From Ottelia alismoides (lineage: Eukaryota > Streptophyta > Magnoliopsida > Alismatales > Hydrocharitaceae), in the NCBI GenBank assembly GCA_037367405.1, contig JAZKJV010009627.1:40001-104000 (forward strand): a stretch of DNA of 64,000 nt, written 5' to 3'. Both the position numbers and the translations under genes were made by a program. The notes beneath the pieces were generated by a model. The model saw only the letters and a list, made by a program, of their open reading frames with translations, searched no databases and was not told where the DNA came from. Shown here piece by piece: positions 49,381-60,377 of this stretch (position 1 is the first letter of the stretch; every line of letters begins with the position of its first letter).

Positions 49381-49960
49381 CCATATATGAACCAGCCCAA
49401 CCTGACCCAGACCAGGGCCAGGCTTGGATCTTGGATTTTGGTTCGATACATGGACTGGATTTTGGGTTCAGACTGGACCGCTCTCCCTCTCCCTCAAAAG
49501 CAAGAAGGCAGGAGTGCAATCCACCCGCTCCAAAATTAGTCACCCCCTTTCCAAAAATAGCCATCAAAGAAAGGGAGGCTCTCTCTCTCGCGCGCGCGTC
49601 AGAGAGGAGCGAAAGCAGAGCACGGAGAGCAATCGCCAATGTAGAAGCCCTTCCTCGTAAATTATTCCCGAATACGCACCCCCCGTAAATTTCACATCTC
49701 CGATGCATCGCGCGTAAAAAAAGTCCACCCACTCCCCTCCCTCGCTCCTTACCCACCCGTCGTCTACCTCACCCTCCCCTCACCCGAGATCCACACCCCT
49801 GCCCCCCTCCGACGTCCCTCTCGCAAATCCCCGACCGTCGGATATTTCCCCGCAACAGATCCCGCCCGTCCAAGGACATCCGTCTGCCTCATGTGAGCAG
49901 GTCGATTTCTCGCACTCGTCTCCACATTGCGTTCGCGTATATATACGCACACCCACACAG
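49381..49960 (+). promoter_or_regulatory. BCHC2 upstream region and 5' UTR
   Basis: A GC-rich, C-rich block with a short (CT)n/(CG)n tract near 49580-49600 leads into the ATG. The TATATATA at about 49939-49946 is too close to the ATG to be a normal TATA box. No other defined core element was found. Confidence 0.4.
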
Positions 49961-51779
49961 ATGGAGGACGAAGCACCGGGTCCACCCGACGCCTCGCCCA
50001 CCACCGGTAGCTCCATCTCGGAGGACGACCTCTTCGAGCCGGTCTCCCTCCGCGACCTCGACCGGACAATCGGATCGGGCCGCTATGACCCCCGGTCTCC
50101 CCTCGGCCGCGACGACCTGACCCGCTCCCCCGGCGCCGAGTCCGCCTTCTTCTCCGCCGCGGTCGAGCTCGACCGGGCCCTCGCGGCCGAGATGTCCGCC
50201 TCTTCCGCCGCCGCCCACCCGCCCTCCTCCACCGCCAGCTTCGAGTCCTTCGCCTCCCCCATCGCCTCCCCGCCACGCCTCCGCCCGAAGCTCGGTCCCC
50301 CAACCATCGCCCCTGAGCTTGTCCACCTCGTCGACTCTGCTATCATGGGCGTCCGAGAGAGCGTGGACCGGCTCCGGTCCATGGTCACCTCGGGCGACTC
50401 GGTCGATGATGTATCGCTGTCCGTCGTCGACGCGCTCCTCGTTACGATGGGCGGGATTGATGGTTTCGATGACATCAGCAGCGGGAGGGAGGCTGAGGGC
50501 ACTCCCTGCCTTATGCACAGCTCCCGTGCTGCCGTAGTTTCCGCCGAGTTGATCCCCTGGCTCCCGTGGCAGGGAGATCTCGAGCACTGGATGTCGCCGA
50601 GGACAAGGATGGTGAATGGATTGCTTCATATACTGCGCGCATGCACGAGGAACCGTGCGATGTGCTCGTCTTCGGGGCTGCTTGGTGTCCTACTGAATTG
50701 CGCTGAGAAGATCCTCGTCGATTCCACGGATAGGATTGCATGGGATGGAACGCCGCTGTGCCAGTGCATCCAGGTGCTTGCGGGGCACTCCCTCAGCGTG
50801 GCCGATTTGCACCGCTGGCTCGGCGTGATTAAGAAGACACTCACTACGGATTGGGCGATACACCTGACGATCGCGCTGGAGAGGGCCATGGCTGGGACGG
50901 AGGCACGGGGGCCGGCGTGCACATTTGAATTTGATGGCGAGAGTTCCGGGTTGCTCGGTCCCGGGGAGGCTCGCTGGCCGTTCTCGAATGGTTACGGATT
51001 TGCGACGTGGGTGTATATCGAGTCATTTGCTGATACATTGAATACAGCCACTGCAGCTGCGGCCATTGCGGCCGCTGCAGCTGCCCGGTCTGGGAAATCG
51101 TCTCCGGTGTCAGCCGCAGCTGCTGCGAGTGCTCTCGCAGGAGAAGGGACTACACACATGCCAAGGTTGTTTAGCTTCTTGTCTCCCGAGAGTCTCGGCG
51201 TGGAGGCCTATTTCCATGGTCAGTTCTTGGTGGTTGAATGTGGAGGTGGGAAGGGGAAGAAGGCTTCTCTGCATTTCACCCATGCCTTCAAGCCGAGAAC
51301 ATGGTACTTTGTCGGCCTGGAACATACTTGTAAGCAGGGTCTTATCGGGAAGGCTGAGAGTGAGCTGAGGCTATACGTTGATGGTAGATTGTATGAGAGT
51401 CGTCCCTTTGAGTTTCCCCGCATATCAAAATCCCTTGCATTTTGCTGCATTGGAACAAATCCTCCTCCCACTATGGCTGGTTTACAGAGGAAGCGCCGTC
51501 AATGCCCTTTGTTTGCAGAGATGGGTCCTATTTATATCTTCAGAGAGCCCATCGGCCCCGATAGGATGGGGAGGTTAGCAGCAAGGGGAGGTGATGCTCT
51601 GCCTAGTTTTGGAAGTGGTGCAGGGCTTCCTTGGAAGGGAGTAAATGCTCAGATGAAGAGCCTGGCTGAAGAAAGCTTTGCATTGGATGCAGAAATAGGA
51701 GTAAGCTTGCATCTACTTTATCACCCCAAACTGCTCTCTGGGCGATTCTGTCCTGATGCTTCGCCTTGCGGTGCGGCAG
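49961..51779 (+). CDS. BCHC2: BCHC2 exon 1
   Basis: 606 codons plus one base. It ends GCG-GCA-G before a GTTTGT donor and joins exon 2 to make the Gly of AAGTHRRP. The first half is very GC-rich, matching beta-tubulin exon 1. Confidence 0.93.
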
Positions 51780-52210
51780 GTTTGTGCTTTTCTTTCAAAA
51801 TGATGCCTTGTTTGTAGTCCTAAACGTTAGGAGTTTACCATGTATTTCATTCCATCTTGTCAAGTATTGATATTTTGGCAGCGGCTAAACTGAGTCGTCC
51901 TTTTGTTTCTCCACTGAAATTTAACCAAGTTCGATAGCATGACGATGATGACACTTTCATGTCACATCTCCAATAACATTGCATCACTACACATATCTAG
52001 CATCTAATAGTTTATTCGTTTGCTATCCTTCGGTGCTTAAAATCTTCGATTGCATTTCATTTTCTCTATTATCTTTTCCTACAATCATTTGGTAATTTTT
52101 TTTGCCATCTCGATCATTTAGTAGCATGCTAACATGGTCATTAATATCCCGAGACTGATGCTTCTCATGGTTATCATTTGGTAAACACTCCATTGTCTTT
52201 TATTTCTAGA

Positions 52211-52248
<38 letters not shown>

Positions 52249-55200
52249 AAAAAGGGACGCTACACTGGGGGTTGCAGCCAACAAGCTACACCCGACTATT
52301 TTTCTTATTGGTTTTTGAATTTTGTGAAGGAAACTTATGGGGATTTACTTAGTTTATTGTGTGGAATATGTGTTTCAAATTTCATGCAAAACAAGCATTC
52401 CTAACATGCCAATCTAGATCGGGTCAATTTCAATAATTCGGAGACCGTTAAAATGTGATAGTCTTGATGGAGATGATAGAAGTGTTGAATTTAGTTGAAA
52501 TTGATATGATATCATGGTAATATATGTTGATTTAAATCCCTCCTAGGTTTCTTTTCAAAAACACAAAAAATCAATGAAAAAAATGACCGGGTGCAACTAG
52601 TTAGCTACACCCTCGGATGCAGCTTCCCCAGCCCCATATATATGGTTAAATGTATATGCTCCGTCCTCTCTTTCCTTTTCCTTATTTTTTAATTTTTTGA
52701 AATGAAACCTGTGTGGAATTTACTTAGAATAATAAATAGAATATATATTCAAATATCATGGAAAACATACATGTCTAACATATCCATCTAGAATGAGTCA
52801 ATTTCAGCAATTTTGAAACCATTAAAATTTGGCATTCTTGATGGACGGAACATAAGTCTCGAATTAAGTTGAATTTTGAATAACATCGTGGTGATAACTA
52901 GTGATCTAAATTCCTCAGGTTTCATTTCAAAAAAATTAAAAGACTATGGTGAAAAAAAGGTGGGGGCATGTAAGTTGGATGCTCCCAAGGAGCATATTCC
53001 TTTTTCTCACATATATATTCAAGTTCTCATCATCTGGAATAAGTCACCCTATCTTGTCCCTCCTTAATGAGTGCCTTTTATGGAACATATAATCGTCAGC
53101 CATTGTACCAATTAGTCATGCAATCATTGCTCCATAAGGAGTAATACCTTAAAAATGCAGTTGGTGAAACTCAACTGATGTGCCACATTAGGCTTTATTC
53201 CATGTGTCATGATTTTGTAAAGCAAACCATGACATTAATACATGTTCCTATACTTAGAGAGACACGAACGTGCTATATTTAACCTTATACTATTCTTCTT
53301 GGACTCATGTCAAAGTCAGAAGACCCTTGACACTATCTCGTATTTTGAATACCAATGAGAATCTAATGTTCATGAGAGAGATAGTGTATCTGAGCTGTGA
53401 TACCAAATCTGTGATGCTCCTAGGACCTCGATACTCAACAACCACTCCCACGTACCACAAAATTCTAATTCAAAATATAACAATGCAAGTAGGAGAATAA
53501 ACAAAGCAAGGAAAAGTATTCTTTACTTTCATTAACATTCCATATATTGTACGAGTATGGCAATGTTCAAATATACATGATATCACATGATATCATCAGA
53601 GTACAATAAAATACATGCATTAGAAGATGTCTCTCTAAAGTATAACAAGCTAAAAGGGAAGTAATTGTACATGAATAAGCTACCAAAATACGTACCCTAT
53701 TTGGTGCAGAAACCATAGTAAACACCTAGTCGCTACTGTTGCGACGACACATGAACACCTTATTGTTTGCACTTATTTGCACTTCTGTTACAATCCCAAG
53801 ATAAGTCTTCTGAACCTTATCCCTGAAGCTTGATTTCTTCAATTGAAGATTCCACCATACGGTTCTAATGATCCAGGAACCCTCTTTTTCTTTACCAACC
53901 CTTTTATTTGCACATCCACAACAAGCAATGTTGGGTGGTCAAAATCTCCTGGGATTACTTTGCAGTCTTTGCATTAGAACTAATCTCTTCTTGTCAACGC
54001 TAAGTAATCTATATGTGTTCTAGTCGGGCCACTGTTATAAGTAATTAAATGCTCCTCCCTCTTTCTGAAGAGAGTGTCTATTATGAAAAGATCATAAGCC
54101 ATTACAAAATCCAGAATGATTTTTCCATCTTTGTTTATATCCCTAATGCCATATCCTCCATGAACACTAGCATACCCTGAAGCATCCTTTCCCATATATC
54201 CATTAAGATCTACACTTAGGAAAATCATCTCTCGTTGTGGGATTCCTTGCATAATCTTATCCAAATTCTTCCGAAAAGCTTGTTTAGTCCTTTCATCTAA
54301 ATCAAAATTTGTGGCGCATGAACTGAGATGGTATTCATAATTTGTTCTTCAAGCACAACTTTTAGCAAAATAATACCATCCCCGAATATTTGCACTTCAA
54401 CCACACAAGCATTCAAATCCTTATGAACAACCACTCCAATACTATTTCCGCCCTTATCTTTTTCTGAATATCGAAATTTGAAGCCCGTCTTCTCGATATC
54501 CTTTGCTTTCTCTCCAACCCATTTTATTTCTTGGAGACATAGTATTTGAATCTTTCATTTTTCCATCGTATTTACTATCTCCATCGATTTGCAGTCGAAG
54601 TGACAATACTCCAACTACCTATGCGCAACTTCCTTTGCAGCTTCTTTTGGACTAACTTCTTTACTCACATGCGTCCATCTTGTGAGAACCGTCATAAATT
54701 TTGGAGTCTTGGACTGCATCCGGGCGATGATGCCGTGGAACTGGCTTATTTAGTCGCATGCGTTCCTCATGTGAGAACTCTTGCAAATTTTGAACTACAT
54801 CCGGACAACGATGTAGCGACCTTTGCCAACTTCTCATTGCATTGGGGCGATGCAACACGTCGCTAGTAGGGAACGTCCCAACGAAATCTAAAAATTTGCT
54901 TAAATCCACGTTGAAAAGATTCGAATTGTTTTGAGACAAATTCCTTAATATTGTTCTTAAAAAGAATACTATTAGAATTTTGCCTCTCTTGCCCTGATTG
55001 TGGGCTACCTAACGCACAACCCTCCTCAATTTATCGGACCTAGGACAAGTCATGGCTGAGTTATAAGGCTGATGATATACTGGAAATAATCCATAACATG
55101 GCAACATGTGTGGGTTTGGTTAGTCAATTTTTGTATGCTTTATACGTGGAAAACTATCATCGCAGCTTGTGAGGGATGCAATGGTTGTTCAAGGTAAATG

Positions 55201-58200
55201 TTTTTATGCTGCCAATGTTGTTTCTCATGCGCCGAGGTTTCCTGTCCGTAGGACCTCGGCATTATCGATATACCTAGACTATTTTGATTAGTCGTAATGG
55301 GTGTGCACGTCCAGGGTGCCCACCCTTTTATCTATAAAAAATGATTATTGGAATGTGTCACATCCTAGGTGCACACTCTTGTCATATTCCTCTTTTTGGA
55401 ACATGTCATCTTACGCTTTTTTTGATCAATCTTATCGCTTAATTAATCATATCGTCATGGATGTAGCTGAACATCATATGTTATCTTGATTTAATGACCA
55501 CCGGTTCCTTTCTTTTGTAACTAGCCGTTCTGAGAAATTCTTTGTAAAAATATCGTAAGCATATTAGTAGTAAGTAAAGATCATATAGAAAGAGCTTTTT
55601 ACTAAGTTTTTTCATAGTATCAATACCTAATGGATGTTCATTATATGAACTTCTTTGTATAAGATGATGATTATGTCTACATTTTTTTCTTGTTACATAC
55701 AACATGACCATCATCATAGATTGATAGGATATCTGTCTAGACATTAACAACCTTATAGTAACTGCAATTTTAAAGCTCCTTTTCTTATCTAGCAAGTTTC
55801 AGGTTCACAATATTTTTGTGGGATATTTACACCCATAACCCTGAGTAATTTCGCAATAACATTCATGACCCTGCATAATCGCGAATTACACGGGAAACCC
55901 TGAGTAGTCACTCCGTCTCACACTCATGATCCTCCGTCAATTTCCTCCTTAACCCAACCATACTATTGGGTTAATCCAACCCGTAGCCTATACAATGGCT
56001 GCTAAATTTTTTTAAAAAAATAAAAAAGTCCTGATCCCACCCCCTCCCCGCAACCGACATGTAGCCCCCCTGCCTACCCGGTGGCAACCCACCTCCCTCC
56101 CCCGCTGCCACCGGCCTGCAGAGCCCCCCGCCCCCCGGTGGCAGCCCACCTCCCTTCCCCGCCCGCCCGACCAACCTGCAGCCCCCTCCGACCTGCAGAC
56201 CCCTGCCCCCCGATGGCAATCGACCTCCATCCTCCCCCTCCCCCCCTCCCGCGACATGTAGCACCCCCTCCCCACCCCCATCGCGTCGTCAGCTCGCAAC
56301 TGTAGCCCCCCCGCCCCCTCCAACGTGCAGAGACCCCCGCCCCCCAATGGCAACCGACCTCCATCCTCCCCCTGCCCCCTCCTGCGACCTGTAGCACCCC
56401 CTCCCCACCCCCACCGCGCCGTCAACTCACAGCTATAGCCCCCTCGCCCCTCCGACGTGCAAAGACCCCCGCCCCTCGGTGGCAACCGAACAGAGACCCT
56501 CGCCCCCCGATGGCAACCGAACATAGACCCCCGCCCCCCGATGGCAACCGACCACCATCCCCCCCTCCCGCGAGCTGAAACGCCCCCCCTCCCAATGGCA
56601 ACCGACCACCATCCCCCCTCCCGCGACCTGCAGCCCCCCCCCCCCCCCCCCGCGCCGTCAGGTTGCAGCTGTAGCCCCCCCTCCCCCCCGATGGCAACCG
56701 AACAGAGAGCCGCCACCCCCCGTGCCGTCAGCTCGCAGCTGCAGATACCCCCGCCCCCCGATGGCAACCGACCCGTAGCCCCCTGTGGCAAACCACCGTG
56801 CGGACCACCTCCTCCAGCAGCCCTCATCTCCCTCTGCCTCCCAACCCCTCCTAGATGATGGAGTTATAATGAGATGGCATGATTTGCAAATAAGAAAGAA
56901 TATTAAGGGCAATTTTGTCTTTTTTAACAGAAACCGTCAAATATAACGGTCCTCTCAAACGGAACATAACACAGGGTTATGTCATGTAAGAGTTAAAGCA
57001 TTACTCAGGGTTTCCCGTGTAATTCGCGATTATACAGGGTCATGAATGTTATTGCGAAATTACTCAGGGTTATGGGTGTAAATATCCCTATTTTTGTACC
57101 TATAGTTTGACATCATTTGGCATGCACACCGTGCTAAACAAGGTATGAAGGTAAACTGCCGTTTTCATGCATTTCCAGGTTCTAATAGGGAGGTGTTCTT
57201 TTTTTTTTTTTGGAGAGGTTGGGAGCTGTTCTTAGTTTCACGATTTTCAAGATAACTAAATTAAAGTACATTTGTTGATTGTTCTGTCAATACAGTCTGT
57301 TATTTAAAGTAATGAACATGAAGTATTCGTTCATTCAGTTTGATCTATTTCTGATTTTTCTTTTATTTCATTTGTAGGTACACATCGTAGACCTGCTGAA
57401 GTACTCGGGCAGGTCCATATTGCTTCTCGGATTCGCGCTTCTGAATCTCTTTGGGCGTTGGCCTATGGAGGGCCAATGGCATTACTTCCACTCACAGTAA
57501 GCAACGTGCAAAAAGAAAGCTTGGAGCCTGTTATTGGTGATTTTTCTCTTTCCCTCGCGACAGCTTCACTCTCTGCTCCTATTTTCAGAATTATTTCAAA
57601 GGCTATTGAGCATATTGGAAATAATGATGAGTTATGTCGTATGCAAGGACCTGAAGTTTTGTCACATATCTTACATTACTTGCTTAAAACACTGTCTGTT
57701 CTGGACCTTGGTAAGAAAACCGGATTGAGTGACGAGGAACTCGTTAATGCAATTATTTCTCTTTGCCAGTCTCAGAAGGAAAATCATGCTCTGAAAGTGA
57801 AACTTTTCACCTCTTTGTTGCTGGATTTGAAAATTTGGAGTTTGTGCAACTACGGTTTGCAGAAGAAGCTTTTGTCTTCACTTGCAGACATGGTCTTTAC
57901 AGAATCATCCGCAATGAGAGATGCTAATGCTCTACAGATGCTGCTTGATGGATGCAGAAGATGCTATTGGGTTATTCGTGAGAAAGATTCTGTTAACACA
58001 TTTTCTATACATGACATGGAAAGACCTGTTGGTGAAGTGAATGCTTTGGTGGATGAACTCTTAGTTGTTATTGAACTTCTAATTGGAGCAGCTTCTCCTT
58101 CCATTGCCATTGAAGACCTTCATAGGTTAATAGGATTCTTGGTCGACTGCCCTCAACCAAATCAGGTTCGTATAATCACCAAATGCAAAGCAGTTGAGTG

Positions 58201-59562
58201 TCAAAAAAAATGCAAAGCAGTTATTTTCTTTATTTTAACGACTCCTAAAATTTAGAGCTCTTTTGTCCCTGCCTAGATTATAATTGCTGCTTATTAGTTG
58301 TCTTAATATAAGGGGTTGCAACCAGTCCACTAATTCAAGTGGTGTACTATGGTAGAGATGCTAATGTTTTTGTCTGGACTGCAAAAAATGGCCATTTTTA
58401 TATGCCTGAAAAATTTGGTCATCTTTTCTGTTGCAAGTTGAATGAACTATACTATTTTTCAGTCTATCTGAATTGGCCAGGACATTATGTAATCATCAAA
58501 TAAACCGAGAAGTCATCTAAGACAAACATTACATGGTTGTCTTTCAAAATCCTTTGGCACCCTTGGAAATACCCTTGTTCCTTTTCTGTTTCTTTTTCTA
58601 TTTTTGAAGCTAGATGTGCTTTATGACCCCCATAGATGGGATATCAATAAACTGTCTGACCGATACTGCTATTTTGTGAAATTGTCTGATCCCTGACTAG
58701 TCCTAGCACCAAGGTTTAATACAAAGTTTCTATGATTTGATTCCTAGGTCTTGTAAAGTTCTTCATGATTCTGCATTTAAAATAATTTATTTCCAATTGA
58801 ACGAACTAGGCAAGAATATAAGATCAATCTTTCTTGGAATGGGTTTTTATTTATAATTTCGTGCAGGTTGCAAGGGTTCTCCACCTTATATATCGGTTGG
58901 TGGTGCAACCAAATTCTTCTAGGGCGCATTTGTTTGCTGAATCATTTATTTCCTCTGGAGGAATAGAAACATTGCTCGTTCTTCTCCAACGAGAAGCCAA
59001 ATTGGGTAATCACAATGTGTTGGAGCATTCCAACTCCAAAGTTCCCGAGCATGTTCAAGATGCAAAAGTGGAAGTTTCGATTGATGGAAAAGCACAGGGT
59101 GAAGACACACAATCTCTTGAACATTCATCCCACGAAGAAAGCTCATTAAAATCTTTCCAAGGTGATGCGATTTCCACGAAGGAATCCTTATTGGCGAAAA
59201 TTGAAAGAATGCATTCCCCTACCGAGAATCAACTTTTAAGAAATCTTGGAGGGATAACTTTTTCTATAAGCGCTGACAGTGCCAGGAATAACGTGTACAA
59301 TGTTGACAGAGGTGATGGGATAGTGATTGGGATAATAAATCTGTTGGGTGCATTAGTCACATCAGGCCATCTGAAATTGGGTTCACAAGTTTCTAATTCT
59401 AACTTCTCGAGCAGTTTCCATGGAACCAATCTAATAGATGATGGCAGTACTATGTTCAGTGATAAAATTGCATTGTTACTTTTTTCCCTCCAGAAGGCTT
59501 TTCAGGCAGCACCACGGAGACTAATGACTACAAATGTTTATATGGCATTGCTTGGTGCATCG
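49961..59562 (+). CDS. BCHC2: BEACH-domain protein of the BCHC2 type, 5' part (three exons, gene continues past the window)
   Basis: Large plant BEACH proteins act in membrane traffic and mRNA-granule processes as scaffolds. The exons are 49961-51779, 57378-58165 and 58867-59562, joined in frame (phase 1, 0, 0), giving 1101 codons. The N-terminal 200 residues are acidic and Ser/Pro-rich. A concanavalin A/LamG-like domain lies at about residues 335-560 ([47 protein letters not shown]). It carries an Ala-rich insert ([20 protein letters not shown]) that I recall in the Arabidopsis protein. Exons 2 and 3 are the helical armadillo-like region ([35 protein letters not shown]). The BEACH, PH-like and WD40 parts must lie beyond 64000; the family is about 2900 residues. 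No frame break is seen. The start is the first ATG (MEDEAPGPP). Confidence 0.92.
52213..52246. repeat. (TA)17 microsatellite
   Basis: 34 bp of uninterrupted TA, abutting the left end of a palindromic MITE. Confidence 0.95.
52247..52636. mobile_element. Palindromic MITE, copy 3
   Basis: The left arm has GTTGCAGCCAACAAGCTACACCCG. The right arm, read inward, has GCTGCATCCGAGGGTGTAGCTAAC. Further in, TTTTTGAATTTTGTG and AATTTCATG blocks mirror the right side. The centre has GGGTCAATTTCAATAATT and GACCGTTAAAA, shared with copies 1, 2 and 4. Ends are approximate and no target duplication is clear. Confidence 0.6.
52650..53000. mobile_element. Palindromic MITE, copy 4
   Basis: TATATGCTCC on the left pairs with GGAGCATATT on the right. 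AAATGAAACCTG pairs with CAGGTTTCATTT. The centre has GAGTCAATTTCAGCAATTTT and AACCATTAAAATTTGG. It lies directly beside copy 3, so two related elements sit head to tail in the intron. Confidence 0.65.
53240..53740 (-). mobile_element. Chromovirus leader and LTR fragment
   Basis: The minus strand shows a near primer site TTTGGTATCACAGC at about 53393-53406, next to a TG...-type LTR edge at 53410. The flanking GGACTCATG..AAGTC..GAAGAC resembles 34770-34800 of the Gypsy element in the MULE. Only a fragment is present. Confidence 0.5.
53780..54620 (-). pseudogene. LINE endonuclease-domain fragment
   Basis: Reads [53 protein letters not shown] and [21 protein letters not shown]. This is the apurinic-type endonuclease region of plant LINEs (database name often craniofacial development protein 2-like). 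Stops and frameshifts are present. No RT domain follows, so it is 5'-side debris rather than the usual 5'-truncated copy. Confidence 0.8.
55820..57088. mobile_element. MULE-type non-autonomous element filled with a C-rich minisatellite
   Basis: Inverted repeats of about 88 bp start GGGATATTTACACCCATAAC at both ends with one visible mismatch. A perfect 9-bp target duplication TATTTTTGT flanks it (55811-55819 and 57089-57097). Between the arms lies about 800 bp of GC-rich repeats. No transposase is present. It lies in BCHC2 intron 1. Nearly identical arms mean it is young or the arms are kept alike. Confidence 0.9.
56030..56830. repeat. C-rich minisatellite (G-rich on the minus strand)
   Basis: Repeats of the type CCCCCGATGGCAACCGACC, separated by runs of 4 to about 20 C, occur at irregular spacing. 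The minus strand has dense G-runs able to form G-quadruplexes. The long Gly-rich frames on the minus strand (for example 56012-56827) are products of this composition. Confidence 0.85.
57378..58165 (+). CDS. BCHC2: BCHC2 exon 2
   Basis: After the TTTGTAG acceptor it reads [18 protein letters not shown] and [16 protein letters not shown]. It ends CCTCAACCAAATCAG before a GTTCGT donor in phase 0. Confidence 0.93.
58867..59562 (+). CDS. BCHC2: BCHC2 exon 3
   Basis: Starts after GTGCAG with [14 protein letters not shown] and ends MALLGAS before a GTATGA donor, in phase 0. The family sequence continues with a short Ser-rich segment that is not found before 64000, so intron 3 exceeds 4.4 kb. Confidence 0.93.
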
Positions 59563-60377
59563 GTATGAACATTTTCCTTTTAGTACTGGTCTGGTGAACC
59601 ATTTCTTTGTTTCAATGCATTAAATGACTAGGTATAATTGCTCTATATGTATCATCACTCTTTGTGACATGCTTTACCATGGTTCATTTTTGACTTCGGA
59701 CATATGCATTTTTGTTAAAAATGGTCATTTTGTCAATGGAGTCTGTTAGAATTATTATATTTATGTTTTTTATGTTCCGTAACGCTTAGGGGTACTTGTG
59801 CTTTCTAGGGTTTTCTCTCTATATAAGAAACCCTAGCTCTGCGGAATAAACAACCGATTCTCTTTTCTCCACATGGTATAGAGCAATAGTCCTAAATTGA
59901 GGTTTTGACCTAAAAATCTCTGCCGTCACCTCCAAGCATCATAGGAGCTTGCTCTCCAGCACCTAGGGCCCCTCGCGAGACCCTCCAATCTTGCTAAGGA
60001 GCAGCAGCAGGCCGGCGGCTGCTGCTCTGCTATAGGGTGCCTAGACACCTTCTAGGCACCCTCACAGGTGCTGCCGGTCAGCAACTAGCCCTCAAAAGTG
60101 CTACCAGCCGCTCCTAGGCGCTGCTAACCGCTAATACGTGCCGTTGGGCTGCGGTTTGGTGATGCAAGCACCCCTTAGGCATCCCCACAGGTGCCGCCAT
60201 CAGAACAACCCCATACTAGTGCTGTCGACCATGTTGTAAGCCCACGAACTATTCTGAATCGTTGCCAGGGTCCCCAAGACCCACTTGATCTGATGTTCAT
60301 GGGATTTTGACCATTCTTCATGGGCAAACTTGAGTTTTAGGGCATCTTTCATGATCTCCTTCATCTTTCAAACCAAC

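Larger units (their letters stand above)
51780..57377 (+). other. BCHC2 intron 1 (5.6 kb, TE-rich)
   Basis: GT...AG intron. It holds a (TA)n tract, two palindromic MITEs, a chromovirus LTR fragment, a LINE fragment and a MULE-type minisatellite element. The stretches 51780-52212 and 54870-55819 show nothing recognisable. Confidence 0.85.

Noticed and set aside
49939..49946. TATATATA as the BCHC2 TATA box
   Set aside because: It is only about 15-20 bp before the start codon, too close for a normal transcript leader.
49764..50629. Arg- and Gly-rich minus-strand frames opposite BCHC2 exon 1
   Set aside because: They are shadows of a GC-rich coding exon on the other strand, whose translation matches a known family.
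53976..54264. A host craniofacial-development-like gene
   Set aside because: The database name is misleading. The motifs are those of a LINE endonuclease, the frame is broken and it lies in an intron among other repeats.
56012..56827. Long Gly/Arg-rich open frames on the minus strand
   Set aside because: They lie wholly inside the C-rich minisatellite, overlap in several frames and have no domain. They arise from composition.
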